DNA of 64,000 bases from Spirosoma terrae (GCF_010435915.1 NZ_JAAFZH010000005.1:310001-374000), one strand, 5' to 3'; counted from the first letter of the stretch, positions 43,577 to 53,943 are shown. The notes: generated by a model not told the origin, from the letters alone. A program made the numbers and translations.

Positions 43577-44020
43577 ATGAAACGTTTTTTATTGTGTTTG
43601 CTTGGCGGGCTGATAGCTTCGTTTGCTCAGGCTCAATCAACCGAAAAGCCGCCCTCTGGTTATCTCTATAAAGTAGAAACGGGGGTATCGGGTCGGCAGG
43701 TCTATGTGAGCAATCAGCGTCCATACAATTTGAATGGCGATTTGGTTGGGGCTGGCGACCTGGCAGCGCAGACGCAGCAGGTTTTCGAAAATCTGAAAAC
43801 GGCGCTTGGTAGTGTTGGGTTAACGCTCAGAAACGTGAAGCAGGTAACGTATCATATCAAAGGCGTGACCACTCAGGTAAATTCTGCGCTGGCAAATCAG
43901 GTTAATGCGGTGAGTGCTACCTATCTAACTCAAATACCTGGAATTGCTGAAATGAAGAGTATCCCGAAAATTGCCACCGACGATATACTGGTCGAAATTG
44001 AGGTTATTGCAGAAAAGTAG
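43577..44020 (+). CDS. Exported RidA (YjgF/YER057c)-family protein
   Basis: Protein of 147 aa. The ATG at 43577 gives a good signal peptide (MKRFLLCLLGGLIASFAQAQ), so the product is periplasmic rather than cytosolic like normal RidA. The RidA fold is supported by RQVYVSNQRPYNLNGDLVGAGDLAAQTQQVFENLKTAL-like segments and by ILVEIEVIAE at the end. The Arg that binds the carboxylate in imine deaminases (PARSCVEV region) is not present; the matching region reads IAEMKSI. Therefore classical enamine/imine hydrolysis is doubtful. It follows the DUF2461 gene closely and may share its transcript. Confidence 0.75.
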   Translation: MKRFLLCLLGGLIASFAQAQSTEKPPSGYLYKVETGVSGRQVYVSNQRPYNLNGDLVGAGDLAAQTQQVFENLKTALGSVGLTLRNVKQVTYHIKGVTTQVNSALANQVNAVSATYLTQIPGIAEMKSIPKIATDDILVEIEVIAEK

Positions 44021-44039
44021 TAAGCCAAAAACGTCATTA

Positions 44040-44082
44040 CAGTAAAAAGCCCGTCAGCGTCCTGCTAACGGGCTTTTTACTG
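44040..44082. terminator. Bidirectional terminator between RidA gene and gltD
   Basis: CAGTAAAAAGCCCGT (44040-44054) pairs perfectly with ACGGGCTTTTTACTG (44068-44082), with A- and T-runs on both sides. It ends the plus-strand RidA gene and the minus-strand gltBD operon. Confidence 0.9.
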
Positions 44083-44097
44083 TATGGTTGACAGAAA

Positions 44098-45588
44098 TTA
44101 TACTTCTGCCAGCATCGAAACGGTTTTGCCCTCCAATTGGCTTTCACCCATCAGATAAGCATCGGCCGCGCGGGCTGCTTCGCGGCCTTCCGAGATGGCC
44201 CAGACAACCAGCGACTGTCCACGACGCATATCGCCTGCTGCGAAAACTTTCGGGTTCGAAGTAGTTTGATAATTCGTGGCTTTTACGTTGCCGCGTTCAT
44301 CATATTCGACACCAAGATCGTCCAGCAGGCCATTGTGTTGCGGGTGAAGGAATCCAGCTGCCAGCAAAGCTAATTCGCAGGGGAGATCACGTTCTGAATT
44401 AGGAACCTCCACCATCTGCATACGACCGTTTTCGTTCTTCCATTCAAGATCAACAAGACGTAGTGCCTTCAGATTACCATTGTCATCACCAATAAAGGCT
44501 TTCGTATTGATTGACCAATAGCGTTCGCAGCCTTCTTCGTGTGAAGTACTCGTCCGCAGCATCATTGGCCAGTTTGGCCAGGGGGTACTTGAGGCTCGTT
44601 CTGCTGGCGGCATAGGCATTAATTCGATCTGCGTTACGCTGGCTGCATTGTGTCGGTTCGACGTACCAACGCAGTCAGAGCCGGTATCGCCACCACCAAT
44701 AACAATCACATTTTTATCCGTAGCCCAGATTTCACCATCACCATACGTAACACCCTGATGATCGACCTTTACCGGAAGACCGGCGTTACGTTTGTTCTGC
44801 TGGCTCAGGAATTCCATTGCTGGATAAATACCTTTTAAGTCACGACCAGGAATCGGCAGGTCGCGCGGAACGGTTGAACCGCCGGTTAGCATAACCAGAT
44901 CAAACTGGTACATCAGATCGTCCGCTTTAATATCAACCCCGACGTTCACGCCTGTTCTGAACGTAATACCTTCGGCTTCCATGACAGCCAGCCGACGGTC
45001 GATCGTCCATTTCTCCAGTTTGAAATCTGGAATACCATATCGTAACAGCCCGCCAATCTGGTCGGCCCGTTCAAAAACGGTAACGGTGTGACCCGCTTTA
45101 TTCAGTTGAGCCGCAGCAGCCAGACCCGCAGGGCCAGAGCCTACAACAGCAACCTGTTTGCCCGTACGAACTTTGGGAGGCTTAGGCGTTACGTATCCAC
45201 GCTCATAAGCAGCCTCAATGATCGATTTTTCGATAAACTCGATAGCAACCGGTGGTTTATTGATGCCTAACACACAGGATGCTTCACAGGGAGCAGGGCA
45301 AATACGACCCGTAAACTCGGGAAAGTTATTGGTCGAGCTAAGAATCTCGTAGGCATACGCCCAGTTTTGCTCATAAACGGCGTCGTTAAACTCAGGAATG
45401 ATGTTTCCGAGCGGGCAGCCACTATGACAAAATGGAGTTCCGCAGTCCATACACCGCGAAGCCTGCCGTTGAGAGTCCTGCTCCGAGAACGGCATTTCGA
45501 TTTCTTTGTAATCGTGAATCCGCTGTTGCGGGTCGCGCTTTTTAGGCAGTTCGCGCGTGAATTCTAAAAATCCGGTAGGTTTTCCCAT
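44098..45588 (-). CDS. gltD: Glutamate synthase (NADPH) small subunit
   Basis: Beta subunit of glutamate synthase, 496 aa. It passes electrons from NADPH through FAD and Fe-S clusters to the large subunit. The N-terminal cysteines CMDCGTPFCHSGCPLGN and CPAPCEASC bind two [4Fe-4S] clusters. FAD binds at VVGSGPAGLAAAA (about 150), NADPH at VIGGGDTGSDCVG (about 300), and AAGDMRRGQSLVVWAI is the C-terminal FAD contact. It is 12 bp downstream of gltB on the same strand, so they form an operon. Confidence 0.95.
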   Translation of the reverse strand: MGKPTGFLEFTRELPKKRDPQQRIHDYKEIEMPFSEQDSQRQASRCMDCGTPFCHSGCPLGNIIPEFNDAVYEQNWAYAYEILSSTNNFPEFTGRICPAPCEASCVLGINKPPVAIEFIEKSIIEAAYERGYVTPKPPKVRTGKQVAVVGSGPAGLAAAAQLNKAGHTVTVFERADQIGGLLRYGIPDFKLEKWTIDRRLAVMEAEGITFRTGVNVGVDIKADDLMYQFDLVMLTGGSTVPRDLPIPGRDLKGIYPAMEFLSQQNKRNAGLPVKVDHQGVTYGDGEIWATDKNVIVIGGGDTGSDCVGTSNRHNAASVTQIELMPMPPAERASSTPWPNWPMMLRTSTSHEEGCERYWSINTKAFIGDDNGNLKALRLVDLEWKNENGRMQMVEVPNSERDLPCELALLAAGFLHPQHNGLLDDLGVEYDERGNVKATNYQTTSNPKVFAAGDMRRGQSLVVWAISEGREAARAADAYLMGESQLEGKTVSMLAEV

Positions 45589-45600
45589 AGTACTTCGCAG

Positions 45601-48600
45601 TTAGCCCTGCGTTACGTCTACCACAATATCTTGATACACAACATTCTTGTCCCGAATCTGGTCGGCCAGTGAGATACCACGACCGGCGAGAGCAGCACGG
45701 AAATCGCCGGGCATCACTTTCACAAAGTGGCCAATTTGCTCATCCCAGTTCTGGATCAGAGCCAGGGCCACATTACTGGTCGTATACTGGAAGTGCTTAT
45801 CAACGTACTCCCGAATCAGGCTCTGGTCTTCGTCGGTCAGCGTTTCCAGATTAACCATTTCTGGATTGACCTTTGATGCGAACGTACCATCCTGATCGTA
45901 AACATACGCAACGCCCCCCGACATACCGGCGGCAAAGTTTTTGCCGGTTTTGCCGAGAATGATGGCTAAACCACCGGTCATGTATTCGAGACCATGATCA
46001 CCAATACCTTCTACGACTACTTTGGCTCCTGAGTTTCGAACACAGAACCGTTCGCCAGCCATACCCCGAATAAAGGCCTCGCCCGACGTAGCACCATAGA
46101 ATGATACGTTACCGACTACACTATTTTCTTCAGGCTTGAACTGAGCAGTACGGTCTGGATAAACGATCAGCTGAGCTCCGCAAAGACCTTTCCCGAAGTA
46201 GTCATTGGCATCGCCTTCGAGTTCCAGTTTGATACCGCTTGTGCTGAATGCACCGAAGCTCTGACCGGCTGTGCCGCGTAGTTTGATATGGATCGTGCTT
46301 TCTGGCAGACCAGGGCCGCCATATACTTTCGAGATCTCGTTCGATAGCATCGTGCCGATACTACGATCGATGTTTTGAACGGTATATTCGCCGTAAACAG
46401 ACTCGCCAGACTCCAGAGCTGGTTTGGCTAGTTCAATCAGTTTCCGATCCAGTACGTCGTCCAGATGGTGATTTTGTTCTTCCTGCTTATAAAGAGCCAC
46501 TTCCAGGTTGGTTGGGGCCTTGTAAAGCAGGGAATCAAAATTCAGATTTTTAAACTTCCAGTGTGGCAGATTCTTACGCAACTCCAGCATCTGCGACTGA
46601 CCAACCATTTCGTTGACCGTCCGGAAGCCTAATTCGGCCATGATTTCGCGGAGTTCCATCGCCAGGAAGGTGAACATGTTCACAACGTGTTCTGGCTTAC
46701 CGGTGAACAGGGCACGCAGTTCTTTGTTTTGCGTAGCCACACCCACTGGGCAAGTGTTTAGATGGCATTTCCGCATCATGATACAGCCCGTAGCTACCAG
46801 TGCTGCCGTGGCTACACCGAACTCTTCGGCACCCAGCAGGGCGGCAATAGCAAGGTCACGACCAGTACGCATCTGTCCATCGGTCTGAACCGTAACCCGA
46901 CCACGAAGCTTGTTCATGACCAGCGTTTGATGCGCTTCGGCGAGTCCAAGCTCCCAAGGAAGACCAGCGTGACGGATAGACGACAGGGGAGAAGCTCCAG
47001 TACCACCGTCGTGTCCAGAAACCAGGATATGGTCAGCGTGTGCTTTGGCAACCCCGGCGGCAATAGTACCAACGCCTGCTTCAGAAACCAGCTTCACACT
47101 AATACGAGCAGCACGGTTTGCGTTTTTGAGGTCAGAAATCAGCTGAGCCAAGTCCTCAATCGAATAAATATCGTGGTGAGGAGGGGGAGAAATCAGACCG
47201 ACACCCGGCGTGGAGTGGCGGGTACGCCCAATCCAATCGTCCACCTTATGACCGGGTAGCTGACCGCCTTCACCAGGCTTGGCACCCTGCGCCATTTTAA
47301 TCTGTAATTCCTGTGCGTTGGTCAGATAATGGCTCGTTACGCCGAAACGACCCGAGGCTACCTGCTTAATCGCTGAGTTCATGCTGTCGCCGTTCTCGAG
47401 CGGTTTAAAACGCAGTTCATCTTCCCCACCTTCGCCCGAGTTGCTCTTGCCGCCAATACGGTTCATGGCGATGGCTAACGTAGTGTGTGCTTCCCACGAA
47501 ATTGAACCAAACGACATAGCGCCGGTTGCAAACCGTTTGAAAATGCTTTCAATAGGCTCAACTTCGTCTAAAGGAATAGAGTTACCTTTTTTGAACTCGA
47601 GCAAACCACGTAACGTAATCGCTTTCTGACTCTGATCGTTGATCAGTTTCGAGTATTTCTTAAAGAGCTGATAGTCGTTCCGTTGGGTTGACTGTTGCAG
47701 CAAATGGATGGTGTCGGGGTTGAAAATATGTTTTTCACCCCGCTGTTTCCATTGATAGATACCGCCAACTTCCAGACGAGGGGCTGATGGCGTCGCTTTC
47801 GGGAAGGCGATAGCGTGGCGAACCAATATTTCGCGCGCAATCTCATTCAGTCCCATACCGCCAATACGAGAAACCGTACCGGTGAAATAGTTGCGTACTA
47901 CGTCCTGATTTAAGCCAAGACATTCAAAGATCATCGCGCCCTGGTACGATTGCAGGGTCGAAATTCCCATTTTCGAGAATATCTTCAACAATTCGCCATT
48001 GACAGCTTTGATGTAATTTTTATAGAGTTTATCCAGATCGTAATCAACCTGCAACAACCCTTTTTCTTTCATGCTGGCGATGGTCTCAAACGCCATGTAT
48101 GGGTTTACGCCCGAAGCGCCGTAGCCAATCAACGTAGCAACATGGTGCGTTTCCCATACGTCGCCCGCTTCGACAACAATGCCCACTTTACCACGCAGAC
48201 CCTGACGGATCAGGTAATGGTGAATGGCCGACGTTGACAGGAGCGAAGGGATTGGTGCGTGGCTTGAATCAATGGCACGATCGGAGAGTACCAAAATGGA
48301 ATAACCATCCTGAATCGCATCTTCAGCGTAGCGACAAATCCGGTCCAGCGCGCGTTCGAGCGATTTGCCTTCGCCGTCGGCGGTAAACAGACAGTTGATC
48401 GTTTTAGCCTGGAATTTTGGCTTATCGATAAAACGCAGCTTATCAAATTCCTGCGTGGTCAGAACGGGTTGTTCCAGCTCCACCTGACGACAATGTTCGG
48501 GTGATTCGCTCAGCAGGTTATACGTAGCACCAACAAACGAAATCAGCGACATAATCGAACGCTCCCGAATGGAATCGATAGGAGGATTGGTTACCTGCGC

Positions 48601-50214
48601 GAACAGCTGCTTGAAATAGTGGCTCAGATGCTGGCTTTGCTCCGAAAGAATAGCGAGCGGAATGTCGATACCCATTGAGCCGAGCGCTTCTTTGCCGGTT
48701 TCGACCATCGGCCCCAAAATCATACGCAAATCTTCGGACGTAAAGCCGAAAGCCTGTTGCATACGTAACAGTTTCGCGGGATCGTATTTGGAATAAGCCC
48801 GAACGGGTGCTTCTAAGTCCGAAATCCGGATCTTATTGGCATCGAGCCATTCCTGATACGGCTTGCGAGTTGAGATTACGGCCTTGATTTCTTCGTCGGC
48901 AACGATACGTCCCTGTTCCATATCAACCAGGAACATTTTGCCAGGTTGCAGGCGGCCTTTTGACACAACTTTCGCCGGATCAATATCGAGTACGCCAACT
49001 TCGGAGGCCATGATCACAATATCGTCGTTGGTTACCCAGAAACGGGAAGGACGCAGACCGTTGCGGTCGAGCGTAGCGCCAACAATACGGCCATCTGTGA
49101 ACGAAATCGAAGCTGGGCCATCCCAGGGTTCAATCAGGGCAGCGTGGAATTCGTAGAACGCTTTCCGAACCGGGTCCATGTGTTCGTTGCCATCCCAGGC
49201 TTCCGGAACGAGCATCATCATGACGTGCGGTAAGGAACGACCACTCATCACCAGCAGTTCGATGGCATTGTCGAGGTTGGCCGAGTCTGACTGTTTAGGA
49301 TCGCAGATTGGCAGCAGCATGTCCATCTCATCCTTCGTAAACTTCGATGATTCGAGCAGACCTTCAGCGGCTTTCATCCAGTTTACGTTACCCCGAACCG
49401 TGTTGATCTCTCCATTATGGGCGATGTAGCGGAAGGGCTGGGCTAATTTCCAGGATGGGAACGTATTGGTTGAGAATCGGGAGTGAACGACGCCTAATGC
49501 CGATACCACCTCTTCCTGTTGTAAGTCAGGGAAATAAGGTTCCAGCTGGAGCGTTGTAAGTTGACCCTTATACGTAATGGTACGGCAGGACAATGACGAA
49601 AAGTAGAAGTGATCAACACCGGCTACCGTTTCGTTAATGATACGTGTGCTGTAGTTACGAAGAATGTAGAGTTTACGTTCAAAATCTTCCGCGTTGGTGA
49701 TGTCTGACGGGCGTTTGATAAACACCTGCTCCATTTGTGGTTCAGCCGAACGCGAACCAGTACCTAAGTCGCTGTTATTAACAGGAACGACACGATAGCA
49801 AAGCAGTTCCAGCCCCAACTTTTTCATGTTGCGGTTCAGGATTGCCCTGCATTCTTCCCGGAGCCACACATCCTTGGGAAAGTACACCATGCCTACGCCA
49901 TATTCCTGGGCAGGAGGGAGGTGAACACCAAGTTTACGAGTTTCGTCCAGAAAGAATTCGTGAGGAATCTGGATTAAAAGACCTGCGCCATCACCTGAAT
50001 TGGCTTCAGCTCCTACGGCTCCACGGTGTTCCATCCGTCGAAGCATCTGTAGGGCATCTGATACAATCTGGTGGGATTTCCGGCCTTTAATATGGGCCAC
50101 AAATCCGATGCCGCAGTTGTCGTGTTCAAATTCGGAACGATAAAGTCCCTGATTAGATGGAGTTTGCCAGGGTTGTTCCTGACATTCCGCGAGTTGGTCA
50201 ACCTGATCAGACAT
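45601..50214 (-). CDS. gltB: Glutamate synthase (NADPH) large subunit
   Basis: Alpha subunit, 1537 aa, converting glutamine plus 2-oxoglutarate to two glutamates. The class II amidotransferase nucleophile is Cys34 in HDNCGIGF, so the first 33 residues are a propeptide to be removed. The central domain is followed by the FMN synthase barrel (about 870-1230, with [22 protein letters not shown]) and the [3Fe-4S] cysteines [15 protein letters not shown]. The C-terminal beta-helix has Gly-rich turns ([24 protein letters not shown]). With gltD it makes the ammonia-assimilating GOGAT. A long upstream region of about 450 bp may hold regulation, but I see no site. Confidence 0.96.
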   Translation of the reverse strand: MSDQVDQLAECQEQPWQTPSNQGLYRSEFEHDNCGIGFVAHIKGRKSHQIVSDALQMLRRMEHRGAVGAEANSGDGAGLLIQIPHEFFLDETRKLGVHLPPAQEYGVGMVYFPKDVWLREECRAILNRNMKKLGLELLCYRVVPVNNSDLGTGSRSAEPQMEQVFIKRPSDITNAEDFERKLYILRNYSTRIINETVAGVDHFYFSSLSCRTITYKGQLTTLQLEPYFPDLQQEEVVSALGVVHSRFSTNTFPSWKLAQPFRYIAHNGEINTVRGNVNWMKAAEGLLESSKFTKDEMDMLLPICDPKQSDSANLDNAIELLVMSGRSLPHVMMMLVPEAWDGNEHMDPVRKAFYEFHAALIEPWDGPASISFTDGRIVGATLDRNGLRPSRFWVTNDDIVIMASEVGVLDIDPAKVVSKGRLQPGKMFLVDMEQGRIVADEEIKAVISTRKPYQEWLDANKIRISDLEAPVRAYSKYDPAKLLRMQQAFGFTSEDLRMILGPMVETGKEALGSMGIDIPLAILSEQSQHLSHYFKQLFAQVTNPPIDSIRERSIMSLISFVGATYNLLSESPEHCRQVELEQPVLTTQEFDKLRFIDKPKFQAKTINCLFTADGEGKSLERALDRICRYAEDAIQDGYSILVLSDRAIDSSHAPIPSLLSTSAIHHYLIRQGLRGKVGIVVEAGDVWETHHVATLIGYGASGVNPYMAFETIASMKEKGLLQVDYDLDKLYKNYIKAVNGELLKIFSKMGISTLQSYQGAMIFECLGLNQDVVRNYFTGTVSRIGGMGLNEIAREILVRHAIAFPKATPSAPRLEVGGIYQWKQRGEKHIFNPDTIHLLQQSTQRNDYQLFKKYSKLINDQSQKAITLRGLLEFKKGNSIPLDEVEPIESIFKRFATGAMSFGSISWEAHTTLAIAMNRIGGKSNSGEGGEDELRFKPLENGDSMNSAIKQVASGRFGVTSHYLTNAQELQIKMAQGAKPGEGGQLPGHKVDDWIGRTRHSTPGVGLISPPPHHDIYSIEDLAQLISDLKNANRAARISVKLVSEAGVGTIAAGVAKAHADHILVSGHDGGTGASPLSSIRHAGLPWELGLAEAHQTLVMNKLRGRVTVQTDGQMRTGRDLAIAALLGAEEFGVATAALVATGCIMMRKCHLNTCPVGVATQNKELRALFTGKPEHVVNMFTFLAMELREIMAELGFRTVNEMVGQSQMLELRKNLPHWKFKNLNFDSLLYKAPTNLEVALYKQEEQNHHLDDVLDRKLIELAKPALESGESVYGEYTVQNIDRSIGTMLSNEISKVYGGPGLPESTIHIKLRGTAGQSFGAFSTSGIKLELEGDANDYFGKGLCGAQLIVYPDRTAQFKPEENSVVGNVSFYGATSGEAFIRGMAGERFCVRNSGAKVVVEGIGDHGLEYMTGGLAIILGKTGKNFAAGMSGGVAYVYDQDGTFASKVNPEMVNLETLTDEDQSLIREYVDKHFQYTTSNVALALIQNWDEQIGHFVKVMPGDFRAALAGRGISLADQIRDKNVVYQDIVVDVTQG

Positions 50215-50609
50215 GGTCGTAACAGCGTTGGGTTATGCCGCCGTTTGTTTACTTCTGATTATCAGAATAATAAAAAACAGCAGCTTTTATTGGGAAATTC
50301 TAAATTTAAGAACCTTCTGGCTGGTAATTTATATAGAAGTTGACAGCCAGAGTGACGGGCGTTTGCGACAAAGTCACGCAATATACTACTAAAAAAATTT
50401 GGTAAAAACCGGTTTTAGTAGAATTTAATAGTAAATGGTAGTGATTATGAAATTGATTATAGTTCTTCTTGAAAAGTGAACATGATTATATAATATCCAG
50501 GTATATAAAGCTGTAAACTACGTACTATTTGTTGAAAGAGTGAAGCGTAATGACGCTTATATCGGCGTCAGATTATAGTAGTATATAGCTCAAATAGGCT
50601 ATATAAAAT
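50215..50609. other. Non-coding region between gltB and the SxtJ gene
   Basis: No credible gene in this stretch. It is A/T-rich with direct runs such as TATATAAA. It must contain the gltB promoter on the minus strand, but no perfect TAnnTTTG is obvious. Nothing else is seen. Confidence 0.5.
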
Positions 50610-50640
50610 GAGGACAGCGGCCACTATGACTGCTGTCCTC
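50610..50640 (-). terminator. Probable terminator after the SxtJ-like gene
   Basis: GAGGACAGC (50610-50618) pairs with GCTGTCCTC (50632-50640). On the minus strand it is followed by ATTTTATA, a weak T-run, and lies 27 bp after the stop. Confidence 0.6.
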
Positions 50641-50667
50641 ATTCGTACAATTCGATCAGCTGATTAA

Positions 50668-51048
50668 CTACCAGATATTATCCAGGTCTTTTGCTGAGTA
50701 CGTATGGTTACGTTCCGTGAATAATGAAGTAGCCCGACGACCATGACGTAGCGCCAATGGATTGCGGTTCGATAACCGATAAAGCAGCGCTATAGGAAAT
50801 AAAAAAGCAAAAAAGATAAGAGACAGCAGTATCCGGGAATTAATATAACCCAACCCTTCGGCTAATTTGAACCACCCGAAGCTAACCCAACGAGCTAGTG
50901 CTGGCAGCAGTAGGGTCAGAGCACCAACTCCCAGTGCTACGTAAAGCAGCCACTCGTGGCGTCCAAATAGGAAGTAGAGAGCAAGGAACCCCGTTGATAT
51001 GGCCAAATTTGCCTTGTACATATCAAGTTCTGAAACGCGCTTATGCAT
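50668..51048 (-). CDS. SxtJ-like small membrane protein
   Basis: Protein of 126 aa with three to four hydrophobic segments (ANLAISTGFLALYFLF, LLYVALGVGALTLLLPALA, and ILLSLIFFAFLFPIALLYRL). I chose the ATG at 51048 because longer frames run through the hairpin between this gene and DUF5989. The pattern of an N-terminal helix pair and a final LxxRxxxxPL-type motif (LLYRLSNRNPL) fits the SxtJ membrane family, named from a saxitoxin cluster and nearly always found beside a carbamoyltransferase. Family role is unknown. It is the last gene of the cassette. Confidence 0.72.
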   Translation of the reverse strand: MHKRVSELDMYKANLAISTGFLALYFLFGRHEWLLYVALGVGALTLLLPALARWVSFGWFKLAEGLGYINSRILLSLIFFAFLFPIALLYRLSNRNPLALRHGRRATSLFTERNHTYSAKDLDNIW

Positions 51049-51067
51049 AGTTTTATGGGAGAAAAGC

Positions 51068-51101
51068 ATACCGGTTTGACCAAAGTTGCCCAAACCGGTA
51101 T
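51068..51101 (-). terminator. Hairpin between DUF5989 and SxtJ genes
   Basis: ATACCGGTTTG (51068-51078) pairs perfectly with CAAACCGGTAT (51091-51101), then on the minus strand GCTTTTCTCCC. It could partly terminate or set the relative expression of the two genes. Confidence 0.55.
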
Positions 51102-51110
51102 AACAAAAAA

Positions 51111-51260
51111 TCAGAAGAGTGTGTAGATAAACGGGGCAATGGCCGATCCGCCACCAACAACAAGAATGATTCCTACTAGTAGTAATACAACAATCATTGG
51201 TGCCAGCCACCATTTTTGGCGTTCCTTCATGAAGAGGAACATGTCTCTAACGAAGTCCAT
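51111..51260 (-). CDS. DUF5989 small membrane protein (49 aa)
   Basis: Short gene found by translating the minus strand. It begins MDFVRDMFLFMKERQKWWL, continues with one TM helix (about 22-35, IVVLLLVGIILVV), a Gly-rich turn (GGGSAIAPF) and ends IYTLF before TGA. MKERQKWWL...P and the GGGSAIAPFIYTLF ending are the DUF5989 signature. The family is known only from genomic context, next to carbamoyltransferases and SxtJ-like proteins, exactly as here. It lies 104 bp downstream of the carbamoyltransferase stop and 62 bp before the SxtJ start. Confidence 0.88.
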   Translation of the reverse strand: MDFVRDMFLFMKERQKWWLAPMIVVLLLVGIILVVGGGSAIAPFIYTLF

Positions 51261-51364
51261 AGTTTGAGTAAAGGTTTACAGCGTAGTTGTTAATTTAAAA
51301 ATAAAATAAAAATAATTATATTCTTGTTAAATCAAAATAAGCCCACTCATTCATTTGACAAATT

Positions 51365-53227
51365 TTAATCGAGCACGAACTCTTCTTTCCAGTTGTCTTT
51401 TTCCTGCCAGTCGGGTTGGTCTGTTTTCGCAAATAAATAGTTCCCAACAACGAGATAATCCATTTCTGTCCGCATAAAGCAGCGGTAGGCATCTTCGGGC
51501 GTGCAAACGATAGGCTCTCCCCGAACATTGAAGCTTGTATTCACGATTACACCATAACCTGTCTGTTTTTTGAAGGCCTGAATCAGTTCATAATACCTAG
51601 GATTCGTTTCGTGGTGAACCGTTTGAATTCGGGCAGAAAAATCGATGTGAGTGATTGAGGGCAGGTCTGAACGAAGGTAATATAACTTATCGCGTAATGG
51701 AAGCTGGTGATAGTGAGCTGGTAGCTCCTTTTGGCGGCTGGTGGCTACAGGGTGTACCAGCAGCATATAGGGTGAAATGCCTTTATAGTTAAAATACTGG
51801 TCGCAATCTTCGGCTAGTACAGAGGGGGCAAAAGGCCGGAAAGACTCTCTGTATTTAATTTTTAGGTTAAGCTTTTTCTGCATTTCTGCATTTCGGGGGT
51901 CTCCCAGAATGCTACGTCCTCCTAAGGCACGAGGCCCAAATTCCATGCGTCCCTGAACCCAGCCCACTACGTTCCCTTCGGCCAGGAGTCTTGCGGTTTC
52001 GGTGCATAGTTCGGCGTTATCCTGAAAGCGGGTATACGTACCTTTATATCGACGCGCTACCTGCTCTACGTCCTGATCCGAAAAGTCGGGACCCAGATAA
52101 GAGCCAGTCATTTCGTCCTGTCGCCCGCTCAGCTTTCGGTCCTTATTGTAATAAATATAATAGGCAGCTAAAGCGGCTCCCAATGCTCCACCAGCGTCGC
52201 CAGCTGCAGGCTGAATGAAAATGTCATCAAAAATGCCTGCTTCCTGTAGTTTGCCGTTGGCAACGCAATTGAGCGCCACACCGCCAGCCAGACACAACTG
52301 TTTAGCACCGCTAAGCCGTCTGGCTTCCTGCGCCATTTTTATCACAATATCCTCGGTAACGCGTTGAATGGCTAAGCCCAGATTGCAGTGATGCTCCTGG
52401 AGTTCGTCTTCAGGTTTGCGTTGAGGAAAGCCAAACAGGGCAGCCCATTTGTCTTCGTGTACCATGCGAAGCCCCGTTGCATAATTGAAATACTCCTGAT
52501 TGAGCCATACAGAGCCATCGTCTTTAATAGAAACCAATTCGTTTTTGATGATGTCAACGTAACGGGCAACATCGGGCGATTCTGGATTGCCGTAAGGAGC
52601 CAGGCCCATCAGTTTATATTCGCCAGAGTTAACTTTGAAGCCTAAAAAATACGTAAAGGCTGAGTAGAGCAAACCGAGCGAATGCGGAAAACGAAGTTCT
52701 TTGAGTATCGCTAACTGATTGCCTGATCCTTTACAGATCGATGCCGTTGCCCATTCACCTACCCCATCGACAGTTAAAATTGCTGCTTCTTCAAATGGCG
52801 ATGGGTAAAAAGCACTGGCGGCATGAGAAAGATGGTGTTCAGGAAATAGTAGCTTAACTGATTTAGCCTCATCTCCGTAAATTTTTTCGAGTTCTTCACG
52901 AAGGAGCCTTTTCAGAAACATCTTTTCTTTTATCCAGACCGGAATAGCTGTAATAAAGGATCGGATGCCCTTCGGCGCGAAGGCATAATACGTTTCTAGT
53001 AATCGTTCAAATTTCAGGAGCGGCTTGTCGTAAAAAACAACTGCATCTATTTCCTTCAACGAGAGACCATTATACTGAAGGCAATACTGTACAGCCTGGC
53101 TCGGAAAATTGGGATCGTGCTTACGTCGAGTGAATCGCTCTTCTTGTGCAGCAGCAACGATTTGTCCATCTATGACTAACGCAGCAGCTGAATCATGGTA
53201 GAAAGCTGAAATACCAAGAATTTTCAT
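51365..53227 (-). CDS. NodU/CmcH/SxtI-family carbamoyltransferase
   Basis: O-carbamoyltransferase, 620 aa, expected to move the carbamoyl group from carbamoyl phosphate (through carbamoyl-AMP) to a hydroxyl of a small molecule or sugar. The N-terminal Kae1-like domain starts MKILGISAFYHDSAAALVIDG, with EEHHLSHAASAFYPSPF-type metal/active-site His (residues about 136-140), DGVGEWAT and GGVALNCVANGK. The C-terminal domain has GRMEFGPRALGGRSILGDPR and NTSFNVRGEPIVCTPEDA. It heads a conserved cassette with DUF5989 and SxtJ. No biosynthetic cluster adjoins it, so the acceptor is unknown. Confidence 0.92.
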   Translation of the reverse strand: MKILGISAFYHDSAAALVIDGQIVAAAQEERFTRRKHDPNFPSQAVQYCLQYNGLSLKEIDAVVFYDKPLLKFERLLETYYAFAPKGIRSFITAIPVWIKEKMFLKRLLREELEKIYGDEAKSVKLLFPEHHLSHAASAFYPSPFEEAAILTVDGVGEWATASICKGSGNQLAILKELRFPHSLGLLYSAFTYFLGFKVNSGEYKLMGLAPYGNPESPDVARYVDIIKNELVSIKDDGSVWLNQEYFNYATGLRMVHEDKWAALFGFPQRKPEDELQEHHCNLGLAIQRVTEDIVIKMAQEARRLSGAKQLCLAGGVALNCVANGKLQEAGIFDDIFIQPAAGDAGGALGAALAAYYIYYNKDRKLSGRQDEMTGSYLGPDFSDQDVEQVARRYKGTYTRFQDNAELCTETARLLAEGNVVGWVQGRMEFGPRALGGRSILGDPRNAEMQKKLNLKIKYRESFRPFAPSVLAEDCDQYFNYKGISPYMLLVHPVATSRQKELPAHYHQLPLRDKLYYLRSDLPSITHIDFSARIQTVHHETNPRYYELIQAFKKQTGYGVIVNTSFNVRGEPIVCTPEDAYRCFMRTEMDYLVVGNYLFAKTDQPDWQEKDNWKEEFVLD

Positions 53228-53738
53228 TTAGTACTAAAAGTAAAGAAGCTGTTTACGATACCTATAAATAAGTTTCGTGTGAAAATCTACCGTTTACACT
53301 ATACGTATTATGGATAAAATTCGTAAGCGGTATATCTCCTGTCGAACCTGTACATGTATAGGAGAGGGTGTAGATTTGTGAATCAATCAGACTCAGTTTT
53401 TTTTATGTCTGGTATTTGGGCAATTCCTGTCGACTAGTAGCTGGTTTGTCCGCGGGAAGGTAGTTAGTCAATACGTTCTATCAGGAACAGTTGCGTCATC
53501 TGCTCTGGATGAATACGAGAATGTAGCGATGGCAAGCCAGAGAACGACGAAAAATTAATGTCTGTAGATGTTCTGGTGGCTACAATTTCTAATGCGAGAA
53601 GCGTTATTTACGGTAAGGCTACCTATTCATAAGGAATACGTAGAACCAGTTGTAATTACTTGTCGGAATCTGGAAATTACTACGTCGGAAACAATACGTA
53701 AGTTTCAAGCCTATCTGTAGTGTTGTCCAGTGCCTAAA
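53228..53738. other. Non-coding region upstream of the carbamoyltransferase
   Basis: No convincing gene in this 510-bp stretch. It must contain the carbamoyltransferase promoter on the minus strand. Scattered direct matches to the repeat at 53739-53805 (GAATCAATCA near 53383) are the only structure noted. Confidence 0.5.
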
Positions 53739-53805
53739 TGGAGTGATTGATTCGTTTGTCCTCGACGGCAGGATGCTGTCTGGGACAGACGAATCAATCA
53801 CTCCA
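53739..53805. repeat. Inverted repeat (23-nt arms, 22/23 paired) with GACGGCAGGATGCTGTC in the loop
   Basis: TGGAGTGATTGATTCGTTTG (53739-53758) plus TCC pairs with 53783-53805, with one mismatch. The 21-nt loop contains a degenerate copy of the palindromic core seen in the repeat at 5789-5892. Confidence 0.85.
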
Positions 53806-53903
53806 CCTAAAATCTATCTGGCTGATAGTGGCGATGTAAGTAAGCACCATTTTTGACGCTCTTTTTCGATCATAAATGGGAGAGGGCCACCATGTATACA
53901 AAT

Positions 53904-53930
53904 GAAAAAAGCCGCTTGACTAGCGGCTTT
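53904..53930 (-). terminator. Terminator of tRNA-Lys
   Basis: On the minus strand AAAGCCGCT pairs with AGCGGCTTT and runs into six T. It is about 14 nt past the tRNA 3' end. Confidence 0.85.
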
Positions 53931-53943
53931 CAGCGTTTTTTTG

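Noticed and set aside
45647-50100. Many plus-strand open frames opposite gltB
   Set aside because: They are shadows of a long, well-conserved enzyme; none has a promoter or domain.
53619-53801. Minus-strand open frame of 60 codons in the carbamoyltransferase upstream region
   Set aside because: It runs through the inverted repeat at 53739-53805 and has no recognisable feature.
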